Program-made: the position numbers and the translations under genes
The notes under the pieces: model-generated
What the model was told of the DNA's origin: nothing
What the model saw: only the letters and a program-made list of their open reading frames with translations
Databases searched by the model: none
NCBI GenBank assembly: GCA_017508965.1
Contig: JAFWQT010000126.1
Location: 1 to 47,452, forward strand
Source of the DNA: Prevotella sp.
GTDB lineage: Bacteria; Bacteroidota; Bacteroidia; Bacteroidales; Bacteroidaceae
Direction of reading: 5' to 3'
DNA: 47,452 bases
Part shown: positions 19,401 to 28,012 of the stretch, one piece after another
How the letters are laid out: every line of letters begins with the position of its first letter
Numbering within the stretch: the first letter of the stretch is position 1

Positions 19401-19738
19401 AGCAGTACACCGACATTCCCGTCATTGCCAGCACACGGCAGAACCGCAACGACACCAACCTGAGCTACGCCTACAGTGCCTACAACTATTCTACGGCGCG
19501 CATCGCCAAGGGCGACTTCGTGCGCATGAAGGAAATCTCCATTGGCTACGATTTCCCGAAAAACATGATTTCGAAAATCGGTCTCACCACGCTCGGACTG
19601 AAGTTGCAGGCCACCAACCCCTTCCTCATCTACAGCGACAAGAAACTCAACGGACAGGATCCGGAGTTTACCAATTCGGGTGGTGTGGCTGTTCCCATGC
19701 CAAAACAGTTCACCATGACGCTGAGAATTGGTTTGTAA
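16418..19738 (+). CDS. SusC/RagA-family TonB-dependent outer-membrane transporter
   Basis: A 1106-residue transporter. A signal peptide (1-22) is followed by a carboxypeptidase-regulatory-like domain (about 25-100, with the usual GVITDIDGRFTI), a TonB-box-like segment EDVVVTG near 98, the plug domain (about 115-240, with VRGATSIYGSSKPLWVVDGV and ATSIYGARAMAGVIVVTTKKG) and the barrel to the C-terminus. SusC proteins import bulky ligands delivered by the SusD lid. The start at 16418 fits the promoter and signal peptide; an earlier frame start overlaps the promoter. Its partner susD follows after 47 bases. The gene is clearly richer in G+C than its upstream flank. The ligand is unknown, and no sugar enzymes accompany it. 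Confidence 0.95.
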   Translation: MKRRIVALLAFVFLLIGGALAQTKVSGIVVSQDDGEPVIGASVVVEGQKTGVITDIDGRFTIEAVSGKKLVVSYIGMETATVAPKNGMRVVLASNSEVLEDVVVTGMQKMDKRLFTGSSTKLSGENAKLDGVADVSRALEGRAAGVSVQNVSGTFGAAPKIRVRGATSIYGSSKPLWVVDGVIMEDVVEVAADDLASGDANTLISSAIAGLNSDDIESFQILKDGSATSIYGARAMAGVIVVTTKKGKAGQNRINYTGEYTMRLKPSYATFNIMNSQDQMSVYQELQQKGYLNYAETANASETGIYGKMYQMLSQYDPVSRTFALDNTDEAIANYLRAAEWRNTNWFDLLFSNSIQHTHSVSMSGGSDKAQYYASVSAMFDPGWTRQSEVERYTANMNANFNISKKVSLGVISNASYRNQKAPGTLSRATDVVTGTVTRSFDINPYSYALNSSRALDPDAFYTRNYAPFNIFHELDNNFIDLNVVDFRLQGKLTFKPITKVELTALGAVKYSATTQEHSILDNSNQALAYRAMDTSTIRGANRYLYTDLDNIYALPVSILPEGGILERSDNRMFGYDFRGSVGYNDVFNDTHIVNAYGGMEVNYVNRHATWNRDWGLLFDDGEISSFNYLAFKQMSERNNSYYSLGNTRERSVAFFANATYSYKGRYTINGTYRYEGTNRLGKSHSARWLPTWNVSGAWNVHEEPWFAKLQPAMTSLTLKASYSLTADRGPANVTNSTNILTSLSPWRPFTSVKESAIGLSQPGNPELTYEKKHELNLGLESSFLDGRISLGFDWYKRNNFDLIGPTFTAGYSGGVLQYANVAEMKSSGVEVSISTVNVKNQNFSWTTSLIYSHTSNEVTKLQSAERLIDLVAGSGFTLAGYPVRSIFSIPFVGLNREGLPTFRVGNGYTTVTDIYFQETEPSELEFLEYSGSAEPTDMGSLGNIFKWKGFTLNIYMTYSFGNIIRLDPVFSSHYNDLVAMPKEFKNRWMVPGDEQYTDIPVIASTRQNRNDTNLSYAYSAYNYSTARIAKGDFVRMKEISIGYDFPKNMISKIGLTTLGLKLQATNPFLIYSDKKLNGQDPEFTNSGGVAVPMPKQFTMTLRIGL

Positions 19739-19785
19739 GGCAGAATGTTGAAAGAAGAAAGTTCACATAACACAAAGATATTCAC

Positions 19786-21399
19786 ATGGAAAAGCTAAAT
19801 TGCCATAATATTATAAATAAGGTGAAACACACCGCGGCGACGGTTTGCCTGCTGGCAGGCGCGCTGATGCTGGCTGCTTGCGACAGCTATCTCGACGAAC
19901 TGCCCGACAACCGCATGGAGCTGACCTCGCTCGAGAAGGTGAACAAGCTGCTTACCTCGTCTTACATCACGTCGGCACCCATGCTCGTGGCCGAATACAT
20001 GTCTGACAATGTTGACAGCTACGGACTGACCAATCCCAATTCTTCGCGTTTCGTTGACCAAGTGTATGGATGGATGGACGTGACCGAAGCCAACAACGAG
20101 AGTCCCGAAATGTTTTGGGAGGCTGCCTATTCGACCATAGCCTCGGCCAATCTGGCACTCGAGGCCATCGACCAACTGGGCGGAGCCACCACAACCGAAA
20201 CCCGTCAGGCAAAAGCCGAGGCTCTGCTTTGCCGCGCTTACACCCATTTCATGCTGGTCAATCTGTTCTGCCATGCCTACAACACCCAAACCAGCCAACA
20301 GGACCTGGGCATTGTCTATATGACGAAGAGTGCCGACGAACTGACCATCAATCCGGAGCGCAGCACCGTGGCTCAGGTCTATGAGCAGATTGACCGCGAC
20401 CTGCAGGAAGCCCTGCCCATGGTGGGGTCCAACTACAGTGTGCCCAAATACCATTTCAACGAGAAGGCTGCCTATGCCTTCGCCGCCCGTTTCTACCTCT
20501 ATTACGAGCAGTGGGACAAGGCGTTGAACTATGCCAACCTATGCTTGGGCAGCGCGCCCCAGGCAATGCTTCGCGACTGGAAGGTAATGGCTGGCATGAC
20601 GCAGACGTTTGCTGCCCTGTCGCAGCACTACATCGACGCGTCGCTCAACTGCAACCTGCTCTTGCTCACCGCCTATTCGGCCATGGGCATCGTCTTCGGC
20701 CCCTACAACTATCTCTCGCGCTATGCCCACGGTAAATACCTGGCAAGCCACGAGGACGGCGAAGCGCCGAACATCTGGGGCAGTGCCAGCTACTATCAGG
20801 GCATGCACACCTATGCTGCCACCAATCTGGACAAGAGCATCTTCTTCAAGTTGCCTTATCTGTTTGAGTATTATGATGCCGTGGCGGGCACGGGCTTTTA
20901 CCGCACGGTCTATCCTGCCTTCACCGCCGACGAATGCCTGCTCAACAGAGCGGAGGCATACGTGCTCACTGGAAAATACGACCAGGCTGCCGCCGACTTG
21001 ACCGTCTGGATGCAGAACGTGGTGAATACTGACCTGGTGCTCACACCCGAAAACATTACCGAGTTCTACAACAGCGTTGACTACTCGTACAGCGATGCAA
21101 AGGGCATCAAATCAACCATCAAGAAGCACCTGCATCCCAAGTTCGACATCGGCAGCGAAGGCGAAGTCAAGGAGGCCATGCTGCAGTGTGTGCTGGGCTT
21201 CCGCCGCATAGAGACGTTGCAGGCCGGATTGCGGTGGTACGACGTGAAACGCTATGGCATAGAGATTGTCCGCCGCGTCATAGGTGCCGACGGCGAACCC
21301 GAATCGCTGACCGACGTGCTGAGAGTTGACGACCCGCGCCGCGCCGTTCAGATTCCTCTGAAGGTACGTGCCGCCGGAGTGGTGGCCAATCCCAGGTAA
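19786..21399 (+). CDS. SusD/RagB-family surface lipoprotein
   Basis: A 537-residue lipoprotein with lipobox LAAC (Cys32) and the alpha-helical SusD fold. The N-terminal domain contains CDSYLDELPDNRMEL and EMFWEAAYSTIASANLALE, and the tetratricopeptide-like repeats include AKAEALLCRAYTHFMLVNLF. It should sit on the cell surface as the lid of the SusC transporter encoded just upstream. It belongs to the subgroup that travels with zinc metallohydrolase lipoproteins rather than glycosidases. The next gene begins 48 bases later on the same strand. Confidence 0.92.
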   Translation: MEKLNCHNIINKVKHTAATVCLLAGALMLAACDSYLDELPDNRMELTSLEKVNKLLTSSYITSAPMLVAEYMSDNVDSYGLTNPNSSRFVDQVYGWMDVTEANNESPEMFWEAAYSTIASANLALEAIDQLGGATTTETRQAKAEALLCRAYTHFMLVNLFCHAYNTQTSQQDLGIVYMTKSADELTINPERSTVAQVYEQIDRDLQEALPMVGSNYSVPKYHFNEKAAYAFAARFYLYYEQWDKALNYANLCLGSAPQAMLRDWKVMAGMTQTFAALSQHYIDASLNCNLLLLTAYSAMGIVFGPYNYLSRYAHGKYLASHEDGEAPNIWGSASYYQGMHTYAATNLDKSIFFKLPYLFEYYDAVAGTGFYRTVYPAFTADECLLNRAEAYVLTGKYDQAAADLTVWMQNVVNTDLVLTPENITEFYNSVDYSYSDAKGIKSTIKKHLHPKFDIGSEGEVKEAMLQCVLGFRRIETLQAGLRWYDVKRYGIEIVRRVIGADGEPESLTDVLRVDDPRRAVQIPLKVRAAGVVANPR

Positions 21400-21447
21400 G
21401 TGTTAATGCAGAAAGTAAAAAAAACTTCAAAGTAAGACAGAAAAGAT

Positions 21448-22365
21448 ATGACAGTTCAATCCTATCAACTAAAAAGGACGGCAGGGCGATGGTCGCTCCT
21501 GTGTCTGCTTACCGTTTTTCTCTTTGGTTCGTGCAGCGAAGAAGAACTGAGGAAGGAAAGCGTCATTACGGTTGACCAGAACAGCTACACGGAGTTCGAC
21601 TACTGGTTGCAGCGCAACTACGTGGCCGCCTACAACATCCGTTTCAAATACCGCTTTGAGGACATCGAGTCGGACATGAACTATTACACTGTTCCCTCGA
21701 AATACGAAGATGCTGTCAAACTGGCCCATCTGGTGAAGTACATGTGTCTGGAAGCCTACGACGAAGTGGGCGGCATCGACTTCACACGCGCCTATTTCCC
21801 CAAGCTGATTTTCACCATTGGCGAGTGGGAATACCGCAACAATGGTACCTACATTCTCGGCCAGGCTGAGGGCGGACGTAAGATTCTGCTCTCGGGAACC
21901 AACTACCTGAACCGATACCTGAAGAATGCCGAAGAACTCAATGAGTATTATCTCAAGACCATCCACCACGAGTTCACTCACATCATGAACCAGACCAAGG
22001 ACTATTCGGCCGATTTCCAGCTCATCACCGGTACGTCGTATGTGGCCGACAAGTGGAGCGAGGTTCCCTTCGACCAGGGCTACCTGCAACGCGGCTTCAT
22101 CAGTGCCTATGCCCAGCACTCTGACAAGGAAGACTTTGCCGAGATGCTCTCAATGTTTGTCTGCAACTCTGAGCAGCGGTGGGAGCGGTGGATGAACGAA
22201 GCCGGTGCCGACGGCGCCCGACTGATCACTGCCAAGCTCGACATCGTAAAGAGCTACATGCAGAATGCGTTCAACATTGACCTCGAACAGCTTCGTTCGT
22301 CTCTGCAGCGCCGCCAGAAAGAAGTGGTGGAAGGGCGCATCAGCCTTACCGACCTCAGTCTGTAA
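21448..22365 (+). CDS. SusCD-associated zinc metallohydrolase lipoprotein (HExxH)
   Basis: A 305-residue lipoprotein (lipobox FGSC, Cys29) with the zinc-binding motif HHEFTHIMNQ: His174, Glu175 and His178 form HExxH. A later acidic segment DKEDFAEMLSMF (about 226-237) may provide the third ligand. This matches the family described as substrate-import-associated zinc metallohydrolase lipoproteins, found downstream of SusC/SusD pairs. The expected place of action is the cell surface or periplasm, cutting a bound protein or peptide; the actual substrate is not known. Its position directly after susD strongly suggests cooperation in uptake. Confidence 0.88.
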   Translation: MTVQSYQLKRTAGRWSLLCLLTVFLFGSCSEEELRKESVITVDQNSYTEFDYWLQRNYVAAYNIRFKYRFEDIESDMNYYTVPSKYEDAVKLAHLVKYMCLEAYDEVGGIDFTRAYFPKLIFTIGEWEYRNNGTYILGQAEGGRKILLSGTNYLNRYLKNAEELNEYYLKTIHHEFTHIMNQTKDYSADFQLITGTSYVADKWSEVPFDQGYLQRGFISAYAQHSDKEDFAEMLSMFVCNSEQRWERWMNEAGADGARLITAKLDIVKSYMQNAFNIDLEQLRSSLQRRQKEVVEGRISLTDLSL

Positions 22366-22428
22366 CAGGTTTTGCAGCAAGGATTTAAGCAATAATGGAT
22401 TAAGAAATTATAAGCTATTCGTTTTGAA

Positions 22429-23721
22429 ATGAAAAATAATAAATATCTGTTCAGTGTCATTTGTGTAGTCGGTGTCCTGGCGGCCTGTACGCCCAAGGTG
22501 GACGACTATTTCGAGCAGTCGGCTTCGGCTCGTCTGAAAAGCAACATCGACCGTGCCTACCAGATTCTGCGGAGTGCTCCCAATGGGTGGGAATTTGAGT
22601 ATTATCCTGGCACCGACCTGGCCTACGGTGGCATCATCTACACCGTGAAGTTCGATTCGCTCACGGCCACCATCGGTTGTTCGCTGGTGCCCGACTCGGT
22701 GCAGACCACACTCTACAAAATGACCAATGACAACGGACCAGTGCTGACGTTCGATTCGTACAACGACCTGCTTCACTACTACTCAACGCCGAGCAGCATT
22801 GAGTATCAGGGAAAGGAAGGCGAGTTTGAGTTCGTCGTTGACAGTTTGGCCGACGATTTCATCGCTTTGTACGGCAAGAAGACGCGCAACCCCATGTATA
22901 TGCGCAAACTCACGTCAAGCAGCAACGACTATGCCGCCAAGACCGTCAACATCTTCGACCATTTTGTCGATTCCATTCGTGGCGCCATCGGTGGGGTGGA
23001 GGTGAAGGGAAAGTGCATACCCACCAACCGCACCATCAGCCTGACTGTAGGTTCAGACACGATGGACGTGCATTTTGCCTTCACCGACAAGGGCATTCGC
23101 CTCTACAGACCACTGCGGCTGGGAGGACAGACCGTGCAGTCGTTCGCTTTCGACGAGTCAACCAAGCAGCTCACCTGCATCGATCCGGGTTCCGAGAGTG
23201 TCAGCCTGCAGGGCATTCCCTATGCGCCCGACTTCATGAGTTATCCTAAGTATGAAAGCGACTACTCGCTGATTTATGACAATGGTCCCGTCGATGTGCA
23301 TCTCAAGGCCAACCGACTGGAGGGCATCTACGAGATGGAGGGTCTCAGCCCCAGCTACAACCTGAAGCTCCGTTATGACCACATGACGGGCGACCTGAAG
23401 GTCGGCTCGCAGCTGCTGGGCGAGAAAGACGGCAAGTCCATCTACTGGGTTTGCTACGATTATAACCAGGGTTACCTTTCGCTGAACGACGAGGGGCAGT
23501 TCACCATTCGGTGGAACAAGAACCGATTCTATCCGGCCTTCAACTTCAGCGCAACAAATCCCAATGTGCTCAACTGTACGGGCGGTCTGCTCATCTACGT
23601 CTATATTGGCGAAGACGGCAATGCCAAAGCCGAGATTGTGGATGCTTCAGAGTGGATGACCAAAGGCAGCCCGCAGTTTGCCTCGCTGAAAAATTTGAGC
23701 AGGAAGTCGAGATTGGAGTAA
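22429..23721 (+). CDS. DUF4302-type lipoprotein
   Basis: A 430-residue lipoprotein with lipobox LAAC (Cys20). The conserved beginning KSNIDRAYQILRSAPNGWEF followed by beta-rich sequence is the pattern of DUF4302 proteins, which occur in SusCD-type loci of Bacteroidales. No catalytic motif is visible. A surface-exposed ligand-binding accessory lipoprotein is the most economical reading. It lies 63 bases after the metallohydrolase gene and 34 before the BACON gene. Confidence 0.82.
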   Translation: MKNNKYLFSVICVVGVLAACTPKVDDYFEQSASARLKSNIDRAYQILRSAPNGWEFEYYPGTDLAYGGIIYTVKFDSLTATIGCSLVPDSVQTTLYKMTNDNGPVLTFDSYNDLLHYYSTPSSIEYQGKEGEFEFVVDSLADDFIALYGKKTRNPMYMRKLTSSSNDYAAKTVNIFDHFVDSIRGAIGGVEVKGKCIPTNRTISLTVGSDTMDVHFAFTDKGIRLYRPLRLGGQTVQSFAFDESTKQLTCIDPGSESVSLQGIPYAPDFMSYPKYESDYSLIYDNGPVDVHLKANRLEGIYEMEGLSPSYNLKLRYDHMTGDLKVGSQLLGEKDGKSIYWVCYDYNQGYLSLNDEGQFTIRWNKNRFYPAFNFSATNPNVLNCTGGLLIYVYIGEDGNAKAEIVDASEWMTKGSPQFASLKNLSRKSRLE

Positions 23722-23755
23722 GTCTTAGTAAAAAAGCAGTAAATAAAACGAATCT

Positions 23756-24838
23756 ATGAAGATAAAGAAGATAACAATCATGCTCAGCCTTCTGTCGGGG
23801 GCATTGGTGCTGGCTTCGTGCAGCAAAGACGAACTGACGGGCTACGTTCCGGGCGGCGAGACCATCGAGGTGGTGAAGAACGATTTGCTCTTTGATGCCA
23901 AAGAGGGTACGGCCACCGTCGAGGTGAAGGCTTCGGGCACTATTTCGGCATCGGTCAGCTCCGACTGGTGTACGGCCACGGTGAGTGGAAATGTGGTCAG
24001 CGTGAGTGTGCAGGCCAACGAAGGTTTCGAAGGGCGCACCGCCGTCCTGACCATTCGGGCTGAGCAAGGGTCGCGCGAGTTGCCTGTTCAGCAGCGCGGC
24101 ATGGTGTTGGGCCGTTTTTCAGAGCCCAGTCATTATGTGCCCATGGACGGTGGGGCGTTCAGCTATACCATCCGCCACGACCTGCCCATGAGTTTGACTG
24201 CCAGCGCAAGCTGGATTCACACCAATGTGGACGGCGAACTGTTCACCATAAATGTTGACCAAAATACCACAGGCCACCTGCGCCGCGGGTTTGTGGTGAG
24301 CGAGTGCGCGGGCTACCGCGACACGCTGAAGATTGCCCAGTTCGACTTGATGAACGATATTATTGGTTCTTACTACATGATGGGCTATTACGGAGGCGTT
24401 GGCGGCCAGGCCATTGCCATTCGCTTCGATGTGGTGGAACGCAACGACAGCCTGTTCATGCACTGGACCAACGATCCGAATTGGACGGACACCTATTTGC
24501 CCGTCAGTCTGGACCGTGGTACAGCCACGCTCTTCTTCCCCTCGGCCATGCGCCTTTACAACAGTGGGGGCAACAGTGATGTGGCTTTCTTCTACGACAC
24601 CAACGGTACCGTGTGTACGTCGTCGGCCTCGGGGGCTAATGCTTTTCTCGAGTACAATCCGACAACGGGTTTCAACAGTGCTCGGCTGACGGCAGGCAAC
24701 TGGCCCGGCCACACTTTGGGAGGATTCATCATCCGGTCTTCGCGTGGCAATGGGCTGGTGGTTCAGAACCTGCTTCAGATGGCCGAACCCGTCATCATGC
24801 GTGTTGGACCCGAAGGCACCACAATCAGCGACGACTGA
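23756..24838 (+). CDS. BACON-domain surface lipoprotein
   Basis: A 360-residue lipoprotein (lipobox LASC, Cys22). Residues about 35-120 look like a BACON domain: a beta-sandwich with VSSDWCTATVSGNVVSVSVQ, then AVLTIRAEQGSRELPVQQRG. A second beta-rich repeat (about 125-200) resembles another such module. The C-terminal 160 residues form an unidentified domain. BACON domains bind glycans or mucin-type glycoproteins, or act as spacers, on the Bacteroidetes surface. No catalytic motif is seen. It is the fifth gene of the operon and may help to hold a glycoprotein or protein ligand. Confidence 0.8.
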   Translation: MKIKKITIMLSLLSGALVLASCSKDELTGYVPGGETIEVVKNDLLFDAKEGTATVEVKASGTISASVSSDWCTATVSGNVVSVSVQANEGFEGRTAVLTIRAEQGSRELPVQQRGMVLGRFSEPSHYVPMDGGAFSYTIRHDLPMSLTASASWIHTNVDGELFTINVDQNTTGHLRRGFVVSECAGYRDTLKIAQFDLMNDIIGSYYMMGYYGGVGGQAIAIRFDVVERNDSLFMHWTNDPNWTDTYLPVSLDRGTATLFFPSAMRLYNSGGNSDVAFFYDTNGTVCTSSASGANAFLEYNPTTGFNSARLTAGNWPGHTLGGFIIRSSRGNGLVVQNLLQMAEPVIMRVGPEGTTISDD

Positions 24839-24925
24839 CAGGCAGTAGAGCCTGTTGCGAATGCAGGCAGACGAGCAAAAATGATTTTAAAGAAACACTT
24901 GAAGTAAACAACAAAAAAGAAAAAC

Positions 24926-25414
24926 ATGAAAAAGCTATCTTTGATGCTTATGTTGCTGGTAGTGGTTGTAGCAACCGCCCATGCACAAAAACTCCCGTCG
25001 GTAACGCTCAAGACCATTGATGGCCGAACGGTGCAAACCGACACGTTGTCGAACAACGGACGCCCCTTCATCATCGACTTCTTTGCCACGTGGTGCAAGC
25101 CCTGCAACCGCGAGCTGAATGCCATTCACGAGGTCTATGAAGAATGGCAGAATGAAACAGGTGTGAAAATCTTCGCCGTCAGCATTGACCAGGCGCAGAA
25201 CATCAACAAGGTGAAGCCCTTGGTTGACTCCTACGGATGGGAATACGACGTGCTGCTCGATCCCAACGGCGACCTCAAACGAGCGTTGGGAGTGCAAATG
25301 ATTCCCTACGTTCTCATTGTAGATGGGCAGGGAAACATTGCCTATAAACACAATGGCTACACCGATGGAGCCGAGAACGAACTTATAGAAAAAGTGCGCG
25401 AACTGATAAAATAA
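24926..25414 (+). CDS. TlpA-like periplasmic thioredoxin-fold protein
   Basis: A 162-residue exported protein: signal peptide 1-20 (cut after AHA) and a complete TlpA/ResA-type thioredoxin fold with FFATWCKPCNREL, active-site Cys57 and Cys60. A cis-proline-type segment MIPYVLIVDGQGNIAYKHNG follows near 126-145. WCKPC differs from the more oxidising WCxHC motifs of DsbA and fits a reductase role in the periplasm. The gene sits inside the SusCD operon with two Omp28-type thioredoxin proteins, which points to thiol-disulfide handling of the imported ligand or of the surface proteins. Confidence 0.9.
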   Translation: MKKLSLMLMLLVVVVATAHAQKLPSVTLKTIDGRTVQTDTLSNNGRPFIIDFFATWCKPCNRELNAIHEVYEEWQNETGVKIFAVSIDQAQNINKVKPLVDSYGWEYDVLLDPNGDLKRALGVQMIPYVLIVDGQGNIAYKHNGYTDGAENELIEKVRELIK

Positions 25415-25427
25415 AAAAACAATAGAA

Positions 25428-27065
25428 TTGAATAAAAGATTAGTTGTCTTTACGATGAGCCTGCTCGTTGTTATGTTGCTGAACGCACAGACCGAGCAGA
25501 AGGGTATCACGCTGAGTGGAAGCATTCAGAGCGATATTCTTTTTCCGCAGGCGGATGAGACCATCGGCTCTCCCGACTACAAGGAAGATGTGCTGACCAA
25601 CACTTACGCCGAGTTGCATCTGCAAAGTCAGTATGTAGATGCGGGGGTACGTTTCGAGTATTTGGAGCACCCGCTGCCTGGCTTCGAAAACGATTTTAAG
25701 GGCTGGGGCGTTCCCCATTTCTATGCCAAAGGCCATATTAAGAATGCTGAGCTCACACTGGGCGACTTTTACGAGCAGTTTGGCTCAGGGTTTATTCTGC
25801 GTTCTTACGAAGAGCGCAGTCTGGGCATCGACAATGCCTTGCGCGGGGGCCGGCTGATGGTGAAACCCTTCAAAGGGCTTACTCTTAAAGCGCTTGCCGG
25901 CAAGCAGCGCCGTTATTGGGAACACTCCAAAGCGTTTATCATGGGTGCCGACGCACAATATGATCTTGTGCTCGCGCCTCAGGCCTCAAAGCCTGTGTAT
26001 CTGAGCCTTGGGGCTTCGTTTGTCAACAAGCACGAGAAAGACGAGGAGATTCTTGTTGATGCCACCCGTCGGCTCAACCTGCCTAAAGATGTGCAGGCAT
26101 TCGATGTGCGTGCCAATTTCCAGCGTGGAGGATGGAGCGTGTTGGCAGAATATGCCCAGAAGACGCAAGACCCCTGTTTTGACAACGGCTATATCTATCG
26201 TCCAGGCTATGTGGCCATGCTCTCTGCCAGCTATTCGCAGCGGGGCATGAGCCTTCTGGTGCAGGCAAAGCGCAGCGACAACATGTCGTTCCGCAGCCAG
26301 CGTTCCATCAGCGGCACATCGGCCATGATCAACCACCTGCCTGCTTTCACCATGGAGCATACCTACGATCTGGCGGCTCTTTATCCCTATGCCACCAATC
26401 CCGACGGCGAATGGGCCTATCAGGCCGAAATGGCATATACGTTCAAGAAGAACACTGCCCTGGGCGGGCGCTACGGCACCAAAGTGAAAGTCAACTTCTC
26501 GCATGTTCACTGCCTCAACACAGAGCCGCGGCCACTCGACAACATGACAATGGGCAGCAATGGCTATGCCTCGTCGTTCTGGAAGTGGGGCGACACGATG
26601 TATTATCAGGACTTGAACTTCCAAATTGATAAGAAACTCACCAAGAACCTACAGCTGAACCTCATGTATATGAATCAGTTCTACAACATGACTGCAATTG
26701 AAGGTAGTGGTGGAATGATTCACAGCGACATTGTTGTGGGCGAAGCCAAATACCGCTTAAATAATAAGTTTACGTTGCGTGGTGAGGCCCAGTATCTGTT
26801 CAGCAAAGACCATGATGGCGACTGGGCTTTTGGCCTGCTCGAACTTTCGGTCAATCCTCACTGGATGTTCACCGTAAGCGATGAGTATAATGTAGGCAGC
26901 ACCCACATCCACTATTACATGGGCAGCGTTACATTCAGTACTGGTGCCCATCGTCTGCAAGCTTCTTATGGCCGCACCCGTGAGGGCTTCAACTGCTCGG
27001 GTGGTGTGTGCCGGTATGTCCCTGCCACCAAGGGATTGACGTTGTCGTATAATTATAATTTCTGA
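25428..27065 (+). CDS. DUF6029-type outer-membrane-associated protein
   Basis: A 545-residue exported protein with beta-strand-rich sequence and an aromatic C-terminus (LSYNYNF), consistent with an outer-membrane barrel. The opening section (SGSIQSDILFPQADE, then YAELHLQSQYVDAGVRFEY) matches the DUF6029 type often found next to TlpA and Omp28 genes. The start is an uncommon TTG at 25428, which gives a proper signal peptide (MNKRLVVF...LNAQ). The first ATG (25455) would remove the basic n-region. The gene starts 13 bases after the thioredoxin gene. The function is unknown; a scaffold or pore for Omp28-type proteins is a guess. Confidence 0.78.
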   Translation: MNKRLVVFTMSLLVVMLLNAQTEQKGITLSGSIQSDILFPQADETIGSPDYKEDVLTNTYAELHLQSQYVDAGVRFEYLEHPLPGFENDFKGWGVPHFYAKGHIKNAELTLGDFYEQFGSGFILRSYEERSLGIDNALRGGRLMVKPFKGLTLKALAGKQRRYWEHSKAFIMGADAQYDLVLAPQASKPVYLSLGASFVNKHEKDEEILVDATRRLNLPKDVQAFDVRANFQRGGWSVLAEYAQKTQDPCFDNGYIYRPGYVAMLSASYSQRGMSLLVQAKRSDNMSFRSQRSISGTSAMINHLPAFTMEHTYDLAALYPYATNPDGEWAYQAEMAYTFKKNTALGGRYGTKVKVNFSHVHCLNTEPRPLDNMTMGSNGYASSFWKWGDTMYYQDLNFQIDKKLTKNLQLNLMYMNQFYNMTAIEGSGGMIHSDIVVGEAKYRLNNKFTLRGEAQYLFSKDHDGDWAFGLLELSVNPHWMFTVSDEYNVGSTHIHYYMGSVTFSTGAHRLQASYGRTREGFNCSGGVCRYVPATKGLTLSYNYNF

Positions 27066-27148
27066 GCGTGGCGTAGGGTGATAGGAATGGAGTTGAGAAG
27101 GAGTTGAGAAGGAACGAAAGCGAGGAAAACATTGAAAAGTAAAAGAAC

Positions 27149-27958
27149 ATGAAACATGTGACACTTATATTTGCGTTCTGTCTGACGGCGTTGTGTGCTT
27201 GCAACAACATCGGCGAGGACGAACGTTACATTATAGTAGAATCAACCACACCGCCAGGCGGCGAGGTGAAGCAGATGCGCCGTGTGCTGATAGAGGATTT
27301 CACGGGTCAGCGTTGCATTAACTGTCCGAATGCGGCCGATGAGATTGAGCGTCTGAAAGAATCCTACGGAGCCGACTCAATCATTGCCGTTGGCATTCAT
27401 GGCGGCGACCTGGCTTTCAAGAGTACAGAGAGACTGCTCGGCCTGCGCACCGACCTTGGCGACGAATACAACAGCTACTGGAAAGTGGAGGCTTGGCCCC
27501 AGGGACTCATTAACCGCAGCGGCTCGTTGGCCAACATCGACCAGTGGTTCACTTTGGTCAGCCAGGCACGCAATCTGCAGGCGCCCCTGAGCATCGAGGT
27601 GGCGGGCTCTTACGACGAAACATCCCGTCAGCTTGCCATAAATGTTAAGGCCAATGCCTTTGAGAACGTCAGTGGAAAGTTGCAGCTTTGGCTCACCGAG
27701 AGCGGCATTGTAGCCATGCAGTCGATGCCCGATGGAACCAACAACCGTGAGTATGTTCACAACCATGTGTTGCGCGCTGCTGTCAATGGAGCCTGGGGCG
27801 AGAATTTCAGTGCCATTCAGGGACAAGAGCTCAGCATTCAGCAACGTTTTACCATTGAGCCTTCGTGGCAGCCCTCAAAGATGAGTGTCGTGGCTTTTGT
27901 CTATAACGACCAGGGGGTGTTGCAGGTGGTTGAAAAAGAGATAGAGATGGGGCAATAA
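27149..27958 (+). CDS. Omp28-related lipoprotein with thioredoxin-like CxxC
   Basis: A 269-residue lipoprotein (lipobox ending LCAC, Cys18) of the Omp28 family. The thioredoxin-like part begins VLIEDFTGQRCINCPNA, with Cys56 and Cys59, followed by an Omp28 C-terminal beta-domain (about 145-269). Omp28 was named as an outer-membrane antigen of Porphyromonas and its biochemical role is not settled. Here it follows the DUF6029 gene by 83 bases and precedes a second, longer Omp28-type protein. A short low-complexity tract of AATAACC-type repeats (27957-27990) separates the two. Confidence 0.85.
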   Translation: MKHVTLIFAFCLTALCACNNIGEDERYIIVESTTPPGGEVKQMRRVLIEDFTGQRCINCPNAADEIERLKESYGADSIIAVGIHGGDLAFKSTERLLGLRTDLGDEYNSYWKVEAWPQGLINRSGSLANIDQWFTLVSQARNLQAPLSIEVAGSYDETSRQLAINVKANAFENVSGKLQLWLTESGIVAMQSMPDGTNNREYVHNHVLRAAVNGAWGENFSAIQGQELSIQQRFTIEPSWQPSKMSVVAFVYNDQGVLQVVEKEIEMGQ

Positions 27959-27990
27959 CCAATAAACAATAACCAATAACCAATAAACAA
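27957..27990. repeat. Short AATAACC-type tandem repeat
   Basis: Four imperfect copies of CAATAAAC/CAATAACC between two Omp28-type genes, of the kind that litters Prevotella intergenic DNA. Confidence 0.6.
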
Positions 27991-28012
27991 GAAATAAGAC
28001 AATTAACAATAA

